Shown one piece after another: positions 27,519 through 35,888 of a stretch of 64,000 bases of DNA. The stretch covers positions 62,001 through 126,000 of the forward strand of contig DATGHL010000008.1 in NCBI GenBank assembly GCA_035308025.1, read 5' to 3'. Source of the stretch: Candidatus Binataceae bacterium. GTDB taxonomy: Bacteria; Desulfobacterota; Binatia; Binatales; Binataceae. The translations under genes were made by a program, and so were the position numbers. The notes under the pieces are model-generated. The model was not told the origin of the DNA. It did not search any database and was given only the letters and a program-made list of their open reading frames with translations. Position 1 is the stretch's first letter. Each line of letters starts with the position of its first letter.

Positions 27519-28037
27519 TCATCCGCCCAGATTAGTACGGAACTGAGCCAGTTGATCGACTCCATTGACGACGTAAATGTTCGCTAGCACGTCGTACAAA
27601 TGAATCTGGGAGCCTGCGATGTATAATTCAGAGTGATAGACGCTGATTGTTGAACTGACGTCCAGGTTCTCGTGGGCGCGGAATAGTAAACCGCCAGCAT
27701 CTTTAAAGACTCCGGTCATCAGGTACACAACCGGCAGTTCGGCCGTACGTCCCTGGCTCGTATACTGCTCGAGGCTGCCCCTAACCTGGAACAAGTGCGA
27801 CGTAAATGGACTATCAGCCGCTGTGAGCACTTCTGGGTAAAGTGATGCCCACTTGATTCTAGACTCTAGCTTGTCCACTCCCGCCCAGAATTCCGCCATT
27901 CCGGCCATGCCCAACGCCTTGTGATCAACCATCTTATGGCGCGGCTGACCGAGCGCAATTTCCTCGGCGCGGCCAAGCAGGCCCACACCGTCCATGTAGA
28001 TGTTGGCATTAGTGAGTCGATTGACTGATACATCCAT
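27519..28037 (-). CDS. Major tail tube protein (P2 FII-like)
   Basis: A 172-aa protein matching the FII pattern: VNRLTNANIYMDGVGLLGRA, DHKALGMAGMAEFWAGVDKL, then VRGSLEQYTSQGRTAELPVV. It polymerises into the inner tube within the sheath. It lies just downstream of the sheath gene, as in P2. Note that its family is P2-type although the head genes are Mu-type. Confidence 0.93.
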   Translation of the reverse strand: MDVSVNRLTNANIYMDGVGLLGRAEEIALGQPRHKMVDHKALGMAGMAEFWAGVDKLESRIKWASLYPEVLTAADSPFTSHLFQVRGSLEQYTSQGRTAELPVVYLMTGVFKDAGGLLFRAHENLDVSSTISVYHSELYIAGSQIHLYDVLANIYVVNGVDQLAQFRTNLGG

Positions 28038-28098
28038 GCGTCGGTTCCTCGGTCTTTGCTACTTTAGTTGGCTGTTCACTCGGGAGCGTCCCGCTCTT

Positions 28099-29853
28099 CT
28101 ACGCAGTTAGCGAAGTTGCGCTCTGGGCGCTCGTCGTTCCCAGTTGGCTCAGCAGCGTCGAGTCAATGTAAACGTTAAACGTGATACGCTCCGCCGGCGG
28201 TGGGGGCATAACGTCGATATCGAAAACTAGCTGCCCGGCCGCGATAGCGCTTGGCGGATTTTCCGCTGGGTTGTACGTCGCCGAGCCGGCAACCAATGCT
28301 CCGCGCTGGATCAGCGTCCTGATGAAAGAATTCACGCTCGCAAGAATCGCCGTTATTAATGCGTTGCTGATCGGCTGATCGATGAACTGCAGCATCGATA
28401 ATTCGACCGATTCTTCCAGCACGTCCATCGTCCGCCGAACACTGATGAAATTGTCCGGCGTCGTTATCGTCGGGTAGCCTGCGCTGCGGTTTCCCCACAC
28501 CCGCAAGCCGGTGCCAAAAGCATTAAAAACCGTCAGAATGCCGGCCGCGTTGAGATTATTGACGTCCGACGCCGCATCCAAAATTGAGGCGTAGAGCGTT
28601 ACATCCGGTCCCAGTATGCCATTCACCTGCATGTTCGACGCTGACCACCAGTAGCCTTGTGCCAAATCCCTTGCCGCAATTGCGCCGGCCACCCATGACG
28701 AATAGGGACCGACCGCATTTGCGTTCGCCTGGGTTTGTACTGGCAGTGCGTTATTGAGAGTCACGCCGGTCGGCACAATCCCGGTGTCGAAAAACTGCTC
28801 TTGCGGGTAACACAGAACAACCCGTGTCGAGCTCGTATCGAAGGCGTTGCCGGCAACCCCACGGTTCGCAATCGCCGTCGCCACCGTCGTACTCGGCGGT
28901 GAATCGACTAAGGCCACACCCCTTATAGTTCCCGCAATCGTCGTCAGCGCGGACGCCACGTCGGCGTTTTGCGCAAAGCCGGGTGCGATGAGCACTTTCG
29001 GAAAGAATCCCATAGTGCCGTAGGTCGTGAGCCAGCCCTGCATGCCGCTGTAAGTACCCGCGGCCACAGATCCGATAATGTTCGCGTCTTGCACTTTGGT
29101 CGGATCTGCATAGCTGAACGAAGTAATCACGCTTCCCAGTGCCGGAATCGTGCTACCAACGTTGAGCGTAATGACGCCATTAACCGGATCGAGAGTGTAA
29201 TCGGTCTTGGCCGAGTAAGCCGTGCCGGAATAATAACTATAGCTCGCGAGTACCGCCTGCGTGTTCCCGATCGCGCCGCCGGCGATTACGCTGATGCTTC
29301 CGGTCCGCGCGTCGAGGCTGAAGTCTGTCCCCTGCACATAGGTGTGGCCCGCCGGATTGCTGGTCAGCACCAGCGACGACGCCTGCACTTCGCCATGCGT
29401 CAGCTGCACAGTCGCCGGCGTTCCGGCGAACGTGTGCGTCTCACCGCTGACGGCCGCAGTGGTCGTCGGCAGCACGCTTAGGTTGTTTATCCCCATGTGC
29501 GCGAGGTTGACCGCACCTGCCGCGCTGAATGTCTGCGATGATACCACGTCACTGAAATGCAGTGCCGGATTGAACACGTTTATCGTAATTACCTGACCCG
29601 CACCCTGAGCTTGAATCGCCGCGAGCGCGTACGGAATCGTGTAGCCTTGCACCAACGGCCCGAAGTTGGCGGCATCTAGCGCCGAACTCACCAGGACGGG
29701 CGAATTCAGCGCCGGCGCAATGGCCGGCGCCGCCACCGCCCACGTCGGCGCGGTCCCTACCAGCCCGATCACAGATGACTTCACTACCGTGATCGGCACC
29801 GGACCGGTCGTCGTCTCAATTACCTCAACTCCATGAAGAAAAGATGCCGCCAT
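28099..29853 (-). CDS. Contractile tail sheath protein with internal repeat modules
   Basis: A 584-aa sheath protein. The N-terminal FLHGVEVIETTTGPVPITVV then SVIGLVGTAP and the C-terminal SVRRTMDVLEESVELSMLQF, then FIDQP, are family hallmarks. Between residues ~155 and 250 two beta modules are inserted (GHTYVQGTDFSLDARTGSIS; SAKTDYTLDPVNGVITLNVG). They resemble modules in the gp37-like and decoration proteins of this phage. P2 FI is 396 aa, so the insert explains much of the extra length. Confidence 0.93.
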   Translation of the reverse strand: MAASFLHGVEVIETTTGPVPITVVKSSVIGLVGTAPTWAVAAPAIAPALNSPVLVSSALDAANFGPLVQGYTIPYALAAIQAQGAGQVITINVFNPALHFSDVVSSQTFSAAGAVNLAHMGINNLSVLPTTTAAVSGETHTFAGTPATVQLTHGEVQASSLVLTSNPAGHTYVQGTDFSLDARTGSISVIAGGAIGNTQAVLASYSYYSGTAYSAKTDYTLDPVNGVITLNVGSTIPALGSVITSFSYADPTKVQDANIIGSVAAGTYSGMQGWLTTYGTMGFFPKVLIAPGFAQNADVASALTTIAGTIRGVALVDSPPSTTVATAIANRGVAGNAFDTSSTRVVLCYPQEQFFDTGIVPTGVTLNNALPVQTQANANAVGPYSSWVAGAIAARDLAQGYWWSASNMQVNGILGPDVTLYASILDAASDVNNLNAAGILTVFNAFGTGLRVWGNRSAGYPTITTPDNFISVRRTMDVLEESVELSMLQFIDQPISNALITAILASVNSFIRTLIQRGALVAGSATYNPAENPPSAIAAGQLVFDIDVMPPPPAERITFNVYIDSTLLSQLGTTSAQSATSLTA

Positions 29854-29931
29854 TTTATTCTCACCGTCTTGATAACCGCCATTGAATAGCGGCTAGTATG
29901 CTAACTCCAGCCTTTAGTTTCTGGCTCGTTG

Positions 29932-30768
29932 TTAATTGGTCGGCGCCGTCGGCGACTGTCCGCCCGTGGCAACCGCGATTACGACTTCCGCATAACTGTA
30001 ACCCACACTGACCGTCGCTTCCGGAGGAATGGAGCCTGTGGGCAGCCAGACGACGATTCCGTTTACGCTGTCAACCGTGTAGTCCGTGCCAAGTGTGTAT
30101 GGCGCGCCGGTCGGCGCCGCCGACACGATGACTTCTGAGATATTTGCATTGCCGAGCTTAATCTCGCCGGCGGCGTTGAAGACGAGCTGAGCCGCAGCGA
30201 CGACTCGGAGGGTCTGACCTCCTTGCTCCTGCGTCACTGCTTCAATCAGCAATGGGAAGTTGTCGATTGTAGACGGCTCAACGGCTGCGGTCGTGAACGC
30301 GAAGATGCTTTCGTAAATCCATACACCACCCTCTTTGTCGCGTTCTAGAAACTGATCTTTCAAGGGATACATTTTAGTGCATCCCCCAATCTGAAATCCG
30401 GTGAGCGCGCCTCGAATCGCTTCCAGCAGCGCGTACGCACCCGGACTCGGCCCCCCTGCGTCGCCTCCATAACTCCAGCCCAGATCGCGCATCATTAATC
30501 TCACCGCGAACCGCAGCGTGCGTTTTTGCACCACCGCTGCCGTGTCGATTAAGTCGCCATAGGCGGCGCCGTCGTAGCGTACCAGCGCCGCGCCGACTCG
30601 ATGGGTTAATCGATAGCTCTCGGGACGATCAGGGTAGTGCGCGATCTCAATCGAGTTAATCTGGCTGCCTAATTGGCTGACGATCGCGTTTTCCAACGTC
30701 GCGATATCCAGTGGCGTCGGCGGTATAAAAGAAATTCCCGCCCACGCCGTATCGAGCATTACCGCCAT
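29932..30768 (-). CDS. Mu gp37-like (DUF1834) tail terminator protein with C-terminal beta module
   Basis: A 278-aa protein. Residues ~1-190 match the DUF1834/gp37 family (LDIATLENAIVSQLGSQINS, a conserved YDGAAYGDL region). Residues ~215-270 are a module ISEVIVSAAPTGAPYTLGTD plus YTVDSVNGIVVWLPTGSIPP that recurs in the sheath and decoration proteins. gp37 is thought to close the tail at the head-tail junction. It follows gp36 by 3 bp. Confidence 0.8.
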   Translation of the reverse strand: MAVMLDTAWAGISFIPPTPLDIATLENAIVSQLGSQINSIEIAHYPDRPESYRLTHRVGAALVRYDGAAYGDLIDTAAVVQKRTLRFAVRLMMRDLGWSYGGDAGGPSPGAYALLEAIRGALTGFQIGGCTKMYPLKDQFLERDKEGGVWIYESIFAFTTAAVEPSTIDNFPLLIEAVTQEQGGQTLRVVAAAQLVFNAAGEIKLGNANISEVIVSAAPTGAPYTLGTDYTVDSVNGIVVWLPTGSIPPEATVSVGYSYAEVVIAVATGGQSPTAPTN

Positions 30769-30771
30769 TGC

Positions 30772-31230
30772 CTAGTAACCCTTTAGTGATCCGCGATCGA
30801 AAACCCGCTGTGGTAAGACCCCTGACGAATCGCCGCCGGCCTGGGTCAGTACCGCGTCCTGCGCCTGCGGCGGCTCGACGTTGTCCGCCGAGAGCCCTAG
30901 TGTCACCTCGCCGCGCGCAACCTGGACTAAGAGCGCCACCGCATCCTCGTACCGTTTTCGCGCGTCCGCTATATCGTGAAGTGGTCGGAGGCCTTGCAGC
31001 CGATACATCGCGATGTCGCAGGTCAGCCGGTTAAGCACTGCCGGTGGATCACTAAGCGGCAACAGGAAGCGGCTTTCCAGGTAACCGTCGATCTCCGCGC
31101 TGGCGTCATCAACGACCTGCTGTAATGCCGTTGTGTTTACCACCGTCTGCGTAGGATCCTCATTGGTCAATTGCACGAGATCCCGGTTCGGATAGCGTGC
31201 GATCATGTCATTTGGAGTTGCGTAAACCAC
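30772..31230 (-). CDS. Mu gp36-like head-tail connector (DUF1320)
   Basis: A 152-aa protein with the DUF1320 pattern: MVYATPNDMIARYPNRDLVQ, DDASAEIDGYLESRFLLPLS, and LTCDIAMYRLQGLRPLHDIA then RKRYEDAVALL. It is the first protein after the capsid, as in Mu. It likely forms the connector ring. Confidence 0.93.
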   Translation of the reverse strand: MVYATPNDMIARYPNRDLVQLTNEDPTQTVVNTTALQQVVDDASAEIDGYLESRFLLPLSDPPAVLNRLTCDIAMYRLQGLRPLHDIADARKRYEDAVALLVQVARGEVTLGLSADNVEPPQAQDAVLTQAGGDSSGVLPQRVFDRGSLKGY

Positions 31231-31318
31231 TCGGATTTCCTGCTGCGATTGCTTCTGTGATGCGCCAGCACGGCCTTCGGTTAGGCAAGTCCTGCCTGAC
31301 GCTTTTAATCGTTTTCGA

Positions 31319-32275
31319 TCAGACCAGATACTCGCTGACGATCAGTTGGGCGCTGCCTTTCCAGATGTTGGAAGTTGGCACTGTCGCGCTATTTCCGGTG
31401 CCCACCATGAACTCCGAGTGCAGCAACTGCCGCGCGACCTCTTCGAGCGCAGGCGGCACTAGCAGGAACGCGCTCGTTGGATCCGTCAGCGCGCCAAACG
31501 GATTGCCACCGTCGGTCTTGATCGACCGCATCGCCGCCCGTGCCGCCCCGTAGTTCGCGGGCACGCTCAAATCGGTATTGCTCGCGTATGCCAACTGCCA
31601 CAATCCGACTCCAGTATTGGCCCGCCCGTCGACTCCAAAGCGAAACTCCCGCCGATTGAATACCGATTCGTCGGTCAGCGTGTTCATGCGCGTCATCGTG
31701 TACTCGCGTCGCAGCTGAAAGATAAACGGCCGCAGCGCTCGCGACGCGTCCAGCAAAAACCACCAAGGCCCCGAACCGCTGGAATTGATATTGCCGGCAG
31801 TCGTGTCGCGCACATCGCCAGCCGCGCTCAGCGGTCCCACGGGATGCGTCCCGGAGAAGAAGGGCTGGCCATCAAAGCTCAGTACGCTGCCCGGCGTGTT
31901 CACCGCGTTCTTAATCATCGTAAACAAAAGAACGTCAGGATGAACTTTCGTGTCCCACCCCAGTTGTTCGATGATCGGCTCGTAAACGCCGTAGTTATCG
32001 TCCTCAAGATCGTTACGATCGATACTGATCGTGTCTTCGAAATTCCGGTTCACGATCGTATAGGTGTGCGTCTCCAGCGCCTGCACCACGCGGCTGCCGA
32101 GCCACTCACGAAACTTGGTGGTCCGGCCCAGCCATGGATAAGTGGTCTGGCGCGACGTCGAGCGCACAACCGTCGCGATCTTTTCGTAATAAGACGGCGG
32201 TTTCTCGAAACCGCGCTGAAAAATGACGTCAAAGCCGGTGAATAACGCCGTAAGGTTCGCTGCTGTGATTTCCAT
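31319..32275 (-). CDS. Mu gpT-like major capsid protein
   Basis: A 318-aa HK97-fold capsid protein of the Mu T family: ITAANLTALFTGFDVIFQRG, TTYPWLGRTTKFREWLGSRV, and NRNFEDTISIDRNDLEDDNY followed by GVYEPIIEQLGW. The length is as in Mu T (305 aa). It forms the icosahedral head and is probably processed with the I protease/scaffold. Confidence 0.95.
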   Translation of the reverse strand: MEITAANLTALFTGFDVIFQRGFEKPPSYYEKIATVVRSTSRQTTYPWLGRTTKFREWLGSRVVQALETHTYTIVNRNFEDTISIDRNDLEDDNYGVYEPIIEQLGWDTKVHPDVLLFTMIKNAVNTPGSVLSFDGQPFFSGTHPVGPLSAAGDVRDTTAGNINSSGSGPWWFLLDASRALRPFIFQLRREYTMTRMNTLTDESVFNRREFRFGVDGRANTGVGLWQLAYASNTDLSVPANYGAARAAMRSIKTDGGNPFGALTDPTSAFLLVPPALEEVARQLLHSEFMVGTGNSATVPTSNIWKGSAQLIVSEYLV

Positions 32276-32306
32276 GGGTACCTGCCCTTGAGAGAAACTC
32301 GCTTAC

Positions 32307-33005
32307 TTAGACCGCCGCCGCAGACTGATGCCAGAAATCGACCCAGACCTGCCCGCTGGGATCGATGTTTACGATTCTTCCGGCGACGCTCCGGCTTGCC
32401 GGGCCCCAGTTGTAGTCGACGAAGATCGTTGACGCCGCGGCGATGGCCCCGCCGCTTACAAGCATCAGGAGTCCAGCCTGATAATCGATCACGTAGTCAA
32501 TCCCCTCGCTGTAAACCGTTCCGCCGGCCGACGTACTGTGCACTTTCACTTTCGCAATATTCTCGTGACCCAGCACCGAAATCTGCGGGACCGCAGTCGG
32601 CGGCAGGGTCACCGATTGCGCGACTACTGCCGTTGCTGCGCTGCCATCACTGAGCGAGACCGAATTGTCATCAACTGCAAAGGCCATCATTCCGATCTGC
32701 GGCGCCGCGATTGAGCCGTCATTGACCGCGTACATGAACACACCGCGCCGCGCGACAATTGAGATCGCGCCCGCCGCCCCTGGATTGTTGACAGCGTCCT
32801 GGCCGGGAAGGCCGTTGAATACCATCTCAGTACGCCCGATTAGCTTGAGCCCGGCGATGCTGGACGCGGGCACCGCGTAACCGTTGGCATCGAGCGCCGC
32901 CATGCTGCCAAGATAGATCGTCGTGTTCGCTTCGACCGGGTAGACTTGCATCCGCCCGCCGTCAGCAGCTTCAGGAGTATTGCGTGAATTAGTCAGTGCC
33001 GCCAT
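32307..33005 (-). CDS. Head decoration-like protein with C-terminal beta module
   Basis: A ~232-aa protein between protease and capsid. The ATG at 33005 (MAALTNSRNTPEAADGGRMQ) is preferred to the longer ORF. The N-terminal part (YPVEANTTIYLGSMAALDAN, GYAVPA) resembles capsid decoration or DUF2190-type proteins. The C-terminal ~60 residues (YSEGIDYVIDYQAGLLMLVS) are the same type of module as in gp37-like and sheath proteins. Confidence 0.7.
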   Translation of the reverse strand: MAALTNSRNTPEAADGGRMQVYPVEANTTIYLGSMAALDANGYAVPASSIAGLKLIGRTEMVFNGLPGQDAVNNPGAAGAISIVARRGVFMYAVNDGSIAAPQIGMMAFAVDDNSVSLSDGSAATAVVAQSVTLPPTAVPQISVLGHENIAKVKVHSTSAGGTVYSEGIDYVIDYQAGLLMLVSGGAIAAASTIFVDYNWGPASRSVAGRIVNIDPSGQVWVDFWHQSAAAV

Positions 33006-33088
33006 TGTTCCACCGTGTGAGATCAGATTTGTTGTTCGCCGCAATTGCCAGCGTCGCTAACCAAGTAGTTCAGTTTCGCACTTGAAGA

Positions 33089-34198
33089 TTACAACAGGCC
33101 GGCCTCAGGAAGCGCTCTCGCCGTCTTGCGCCGAGCATAGTCAGTAGCCCGCAGCCCCAGGCGCGTACAGATTGCCAACTCCACCGCGCTGAGCGCCTCG
33201 ACGCCTGCCTCGCTCGACAGCTGGCTCCCGCCTCGGTTAGCACGGCTTCGCGGTTCGCTCTCAAGCTCGAGCGTTCCCAATGCAAGCGCCGGCTGTCGCG
33301 CGACAAACTGCGCGAAGCCCTCGGCATCCGCGGCGCAATACTCGATCGCCCATTCGCGCTGCGCCGGCACGATCTTCCCCGCTCGCATCGCCCCCTCCAC
33401 CGCCCGCTCGCTCACTTCACGGGCCCGCTCTGCCCGCAGAGCGGTTAGTTCGCGCGCCGCCTTCTGATAATGTTCGGCGGTAACGTGTTGCACGCGATCG
33501 AGTGTTTCGCGGCCCGTCGCTTTGTTGACCGCCTGATTCTTTTCGCTCTGAGCTTCCATCAGTTGTTGCGCAGCTTCGACGATGTCCTCCGCCGTCGCTT
33601 CGGCTTCCAGTCCCAGAACCTCGCGGAGAACCCCAAGCAGCTCATCCATCGGCATATCCGCCCCACTTTCGGTCCCATCGGGCGCTCCGGCTTCGCCTCG
33701 TCCGCGGGCCTCCACCCGCGCCCGCGCTGCAATCGCTCGCAAATACAGATTGGGATTGTTCGTCAGCGCTGCACGCAACAGCCGCGCCACCACCCCCTCT
33801 GCGTCATGCTCGAACACCGGCGAAACGTAGCGATACTCCCGCGTCGCCAGCGCCGCCGCGCCATGTTGCGTCCACTCGACACGAGCCCACAGCGCCCCAT
33901 TGCGCTCCGCCAACTCTTTGATCCAACCAGCCGCCGGCGCTGGCCGCCCCTCCGGCGCGCCGAGGTCGGTCGCGTGGTCGTAATCGATCGGCAGCCCGGC
34001 CTCCATCTGCAGCGCTTGTGTCGCCGCGATCACCTTCGGCACGTCCTCCAGACGATACGGTCCGCGCCCATCACGCCCGCTGAACCGTCCGGCGGGAATC
34101 AGCTCAATCCACGCCGGCTGCGTCTCGTCTGCCGACGACGCGCATACACCAACGCGCGTCGCATCAACACGCTCTATGCTCTCGACTGTCGCGTTCAT
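33089..34198 (-). CDS. Mu I-like prohead protease/scaffold
   Basis: A 369-aa protein. The protease domain is recognisable by WIELIPAGRFSGRDGRGPYR, PIDYDHATDLGAPEGRPAPA then AGWIKEL, and EYRYVSPVFEHD. The C-terminal half is helical and charged, as for a scaffold (KAARELTALRAERAREVSER). The ATG at 34198 is chosen because the domain begins there; ATGs at 34222 and 34252 also exist. A 16-bp palindromic element lies 37 bases upstream. Confidence 0.88.
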   Translation of the reverse strand: MNATVESIERVDATRVGVCASSADETQPAWIELIPAGRFSGRDGRGPYRLEDVPKVIAATQALQMEAGLPIDYDHATDLGAPEGRPAPAAGWIKELAERNGALWARVEWTQHGAAALATREYRYVSPVFEHDAEGVVARLLRAALTNNPNLYLRAIAARARVEARGRGEAGAPDGTESGADMPMDELLGVLREVLGLEAEATAEDIVEAAQQLMEAQSEKNQAVNKATGRETLDRVQHVTAEHYQKAARELTALRAERAREVSERAVEGAMRAGKIVPAQREWAIEYCAADAEGFAQFVARQPALALGTLELESEPRSRANRGGSQLSSEAGVEALSAVELAICTRLGLRATDYARRKTARALPEAGLL

Positions 34199-34235
34199 CA
34201 CTCGGCGATTCTCCCAGTTCATTCGCGATTCTACT

Positions 34236-34251
34236 AGGGTGAAATGTTTCA
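34236..34251 (-). promoter_or_regulatory. 16-bp palindromic element upstream of the head operon
   Basis: On the minus strand TGAAACATTTCACCCT, core GTGAAA-N2-TTTCAC when read with flanks. An identical 16-mer lies at 40977-40992 at nearly the same distance (36-37 bases) before the endolysin start. It is a candidate late-activator site. Confidence 0.45.
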
Positions 34252-34293
34252 CCAGGGCTCTAACTCTACTACTTAGTAAGGGCGGGACACTGA

Positions 34294-35697
34294 CTATACA
34301 CTCGACGCCGTGCTGTCGCCGTGCTCCGCGCTCAAGCCGGCCGGCCGCAAGACCGGATCATTCGCCACTGCCGCCGCCAGCCCGAGCTTCTCGAGCACCG
34401 CCTTCTGGCTGACGCGCAGCCCGCGATCGGCCAGTTCCGCCACGATATCCGCGAACACCTTGACGTCCTGATCGTCCGGCAGCGCGAGTTCCAGCTGTGG
34501 ATAGCGCCGCTGCGGTCCCGCATTCAGGTCGATCAGCGGCCGCAGAAGATCCCGCGTCAGCGTCGCTCCCAGCCGCTGGGCATCCGCGCCCAGGATGTCC
34601 CGCCGCACCATCTGATGAACCTGCGCGGCCGCCCGCGACCCGCCGCCGCGCGGCAGTTCGGTCGTCAGCGTCTGACCCAGCACCGCTTTGCTCAGTTGCC
34701 GATCTATATACTCAGTGAAGCGCTCATATAGATCAGTGCTGCCCGATTGCCGCGCTTGCGTAAACTCGATTATCATCGAATCCGGAATTATGGCGGCCGC
34801 GTCGGTCCCGATATTGCCGACCGCCTGCAGCAGCGCGCTCTTGTCGTTCTCAGTCGCGCCCGCACCGTACTTGCCGAGCCGCAGCGGCTGCCCGAAGACC
34901 TCCGCGAACGTCACCCAGTCCTTCAGCACGTAATTCTTGAACAGGTAAGCCCAGGCTGCTGCCCGCGCCAGACCTCCGCGAATCGGCAGGCCGCTCTTGG
35001 CTTGTCCGTAATGCACCACGAACTTGAAGGGCGCCAGCGGCGCCGTCAGCGGCTGTGCCCCGATGCCCCCAGCGTTGCGCGCGACCCGGCCCGCAGGCAG
35101 GAGCCGCGCGTCCACATGTGTATAGCCACTGTCCGTAGTTTGCGGTATCGATTGACCCTCGCCTTGCAGAGTGCGCACCAGTAGTTCGCGTCCCGAGATC
35201 CAGTCGAACAAAAACCAGCGCGGATCCCGCCACAACAGCCGCGTCGGATACCATTCGGCGCCCGCGGTATCCCAGATGATCTCAGTCGCGGAAAAGCCTT
35301 TGCCGATGGCGTCGAGCATGTCGAACAGGGCCTCGCGCAGATTCAAGGTGCCCTGCAGCAGAAACTCACTCGCCATCGCCGCCAGCCGCACATCCGCCGC
35401 CGAATTCGACGCCGGCCTGATTACTACATCCAATTGCGCCACGGCCTGCTTGCGCGTCCCCAGCACCGCGAGGTAGTGGAGATCCTTCTCCTCCATCTCC
35501 TCTGCCAGCTCCAGGTACAGAAACGGATCGCCGAATTCAGCCTGACGCAGCAGTCCGGTCAGCTTCTCCGGAGTCAGCCCGGCCGCCGGATGCATTACTG
35601 AATATATATTTCGCACGCCGGCCAGAGTCGGACCGGCCTGCTCTTCGCGTAGCTGCCTGGTTTCGACCTCGCGGCCGTAGGCATCATACAGGCTCAT
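34294..35697 (-). CDS. Mu gp29-like portal protein (DUF935)
   Basis: A 467-aa DUF935 portal. Characteristic are NIYSVMHPAAGLTPEKLTGL, LYLELAEEMEEKDLHYLAVL then GTRKQAV, AIGKGFSATEIIWD, and the later LYERFTEYIDRQLSKAVLGQ then TLTTELPRGGG. It forms the DNA gate at the portal vertex. The expected next Mu gene, F (gp30), is absent between this gene and the protease. Confidence 0.94.
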   Translation of the reverse strand: MSLYDAYGREVETRQLREEQAGPTLAGVRNIYSVMHPAAGLTPEKLTGLLRQAEFGDPFLYLELAEEMEEKDLHYLAVLGTRKQAVAQLDVVIRPASNSAADVRLAAMASEFLLQGTLNLREALFDMLDAIGKGFSATEIIWDTAGAEWYPTRLLWRDPRWFLFDWISGRELLVRTLQGEGQSIPQTTDSGYTHVDARLLPAGRVARNAGGIGAQPLTAPLAPFKFVVHYGQAKSGLPIRGGLARAAAWAYLFKNYVLKDWVTFAEVFGQPLRLGKYGAGATENDKSALLQAVGNIGTDAAAIIPDSMIIEFTQARQSGSTDLYERFTEYIDRQLSKAVLGQTLTTELPRGGGSRAAAQVHQMVRRDILGADAQRLGATLTRDLLRPLIDLNAGPQRRYPQLELALPDDQDVKVFADIVAELADRGLRVSQKAVLEKLGLAAAVANDPVLRPAGLSAEHGDSTASSV

Positions 35698-35888
35698 GAC
35701 ATCACCATTTCGAGGTCTTGCCCGATACCACCATTAGCGCGTTTAACCACCTGTTAACGCTTTTCTGAAAACAATTTGTTTCGACCGCGCTTATACAGAC
35801 TAATCCGTTATTTCGATCTGACTATTGCCTGGAAGAGCTTGAAAGCGCCGCCCCGGCGGAGAGAAACGCCCTTAGCTTTGCGGCGAAT
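35698..35888. other. 191-bp gap between terminase and portal genes
   Basis: Late phage genes are otherwise tightly packed. The gap has a perfect 13-bp palindrome AAACAATTTGTTT at 35769-35781 and is relatively AT-rich near it. No ORF is supported. It may hold an internal promoter or operator for the head operon. Confidence 0.3.
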
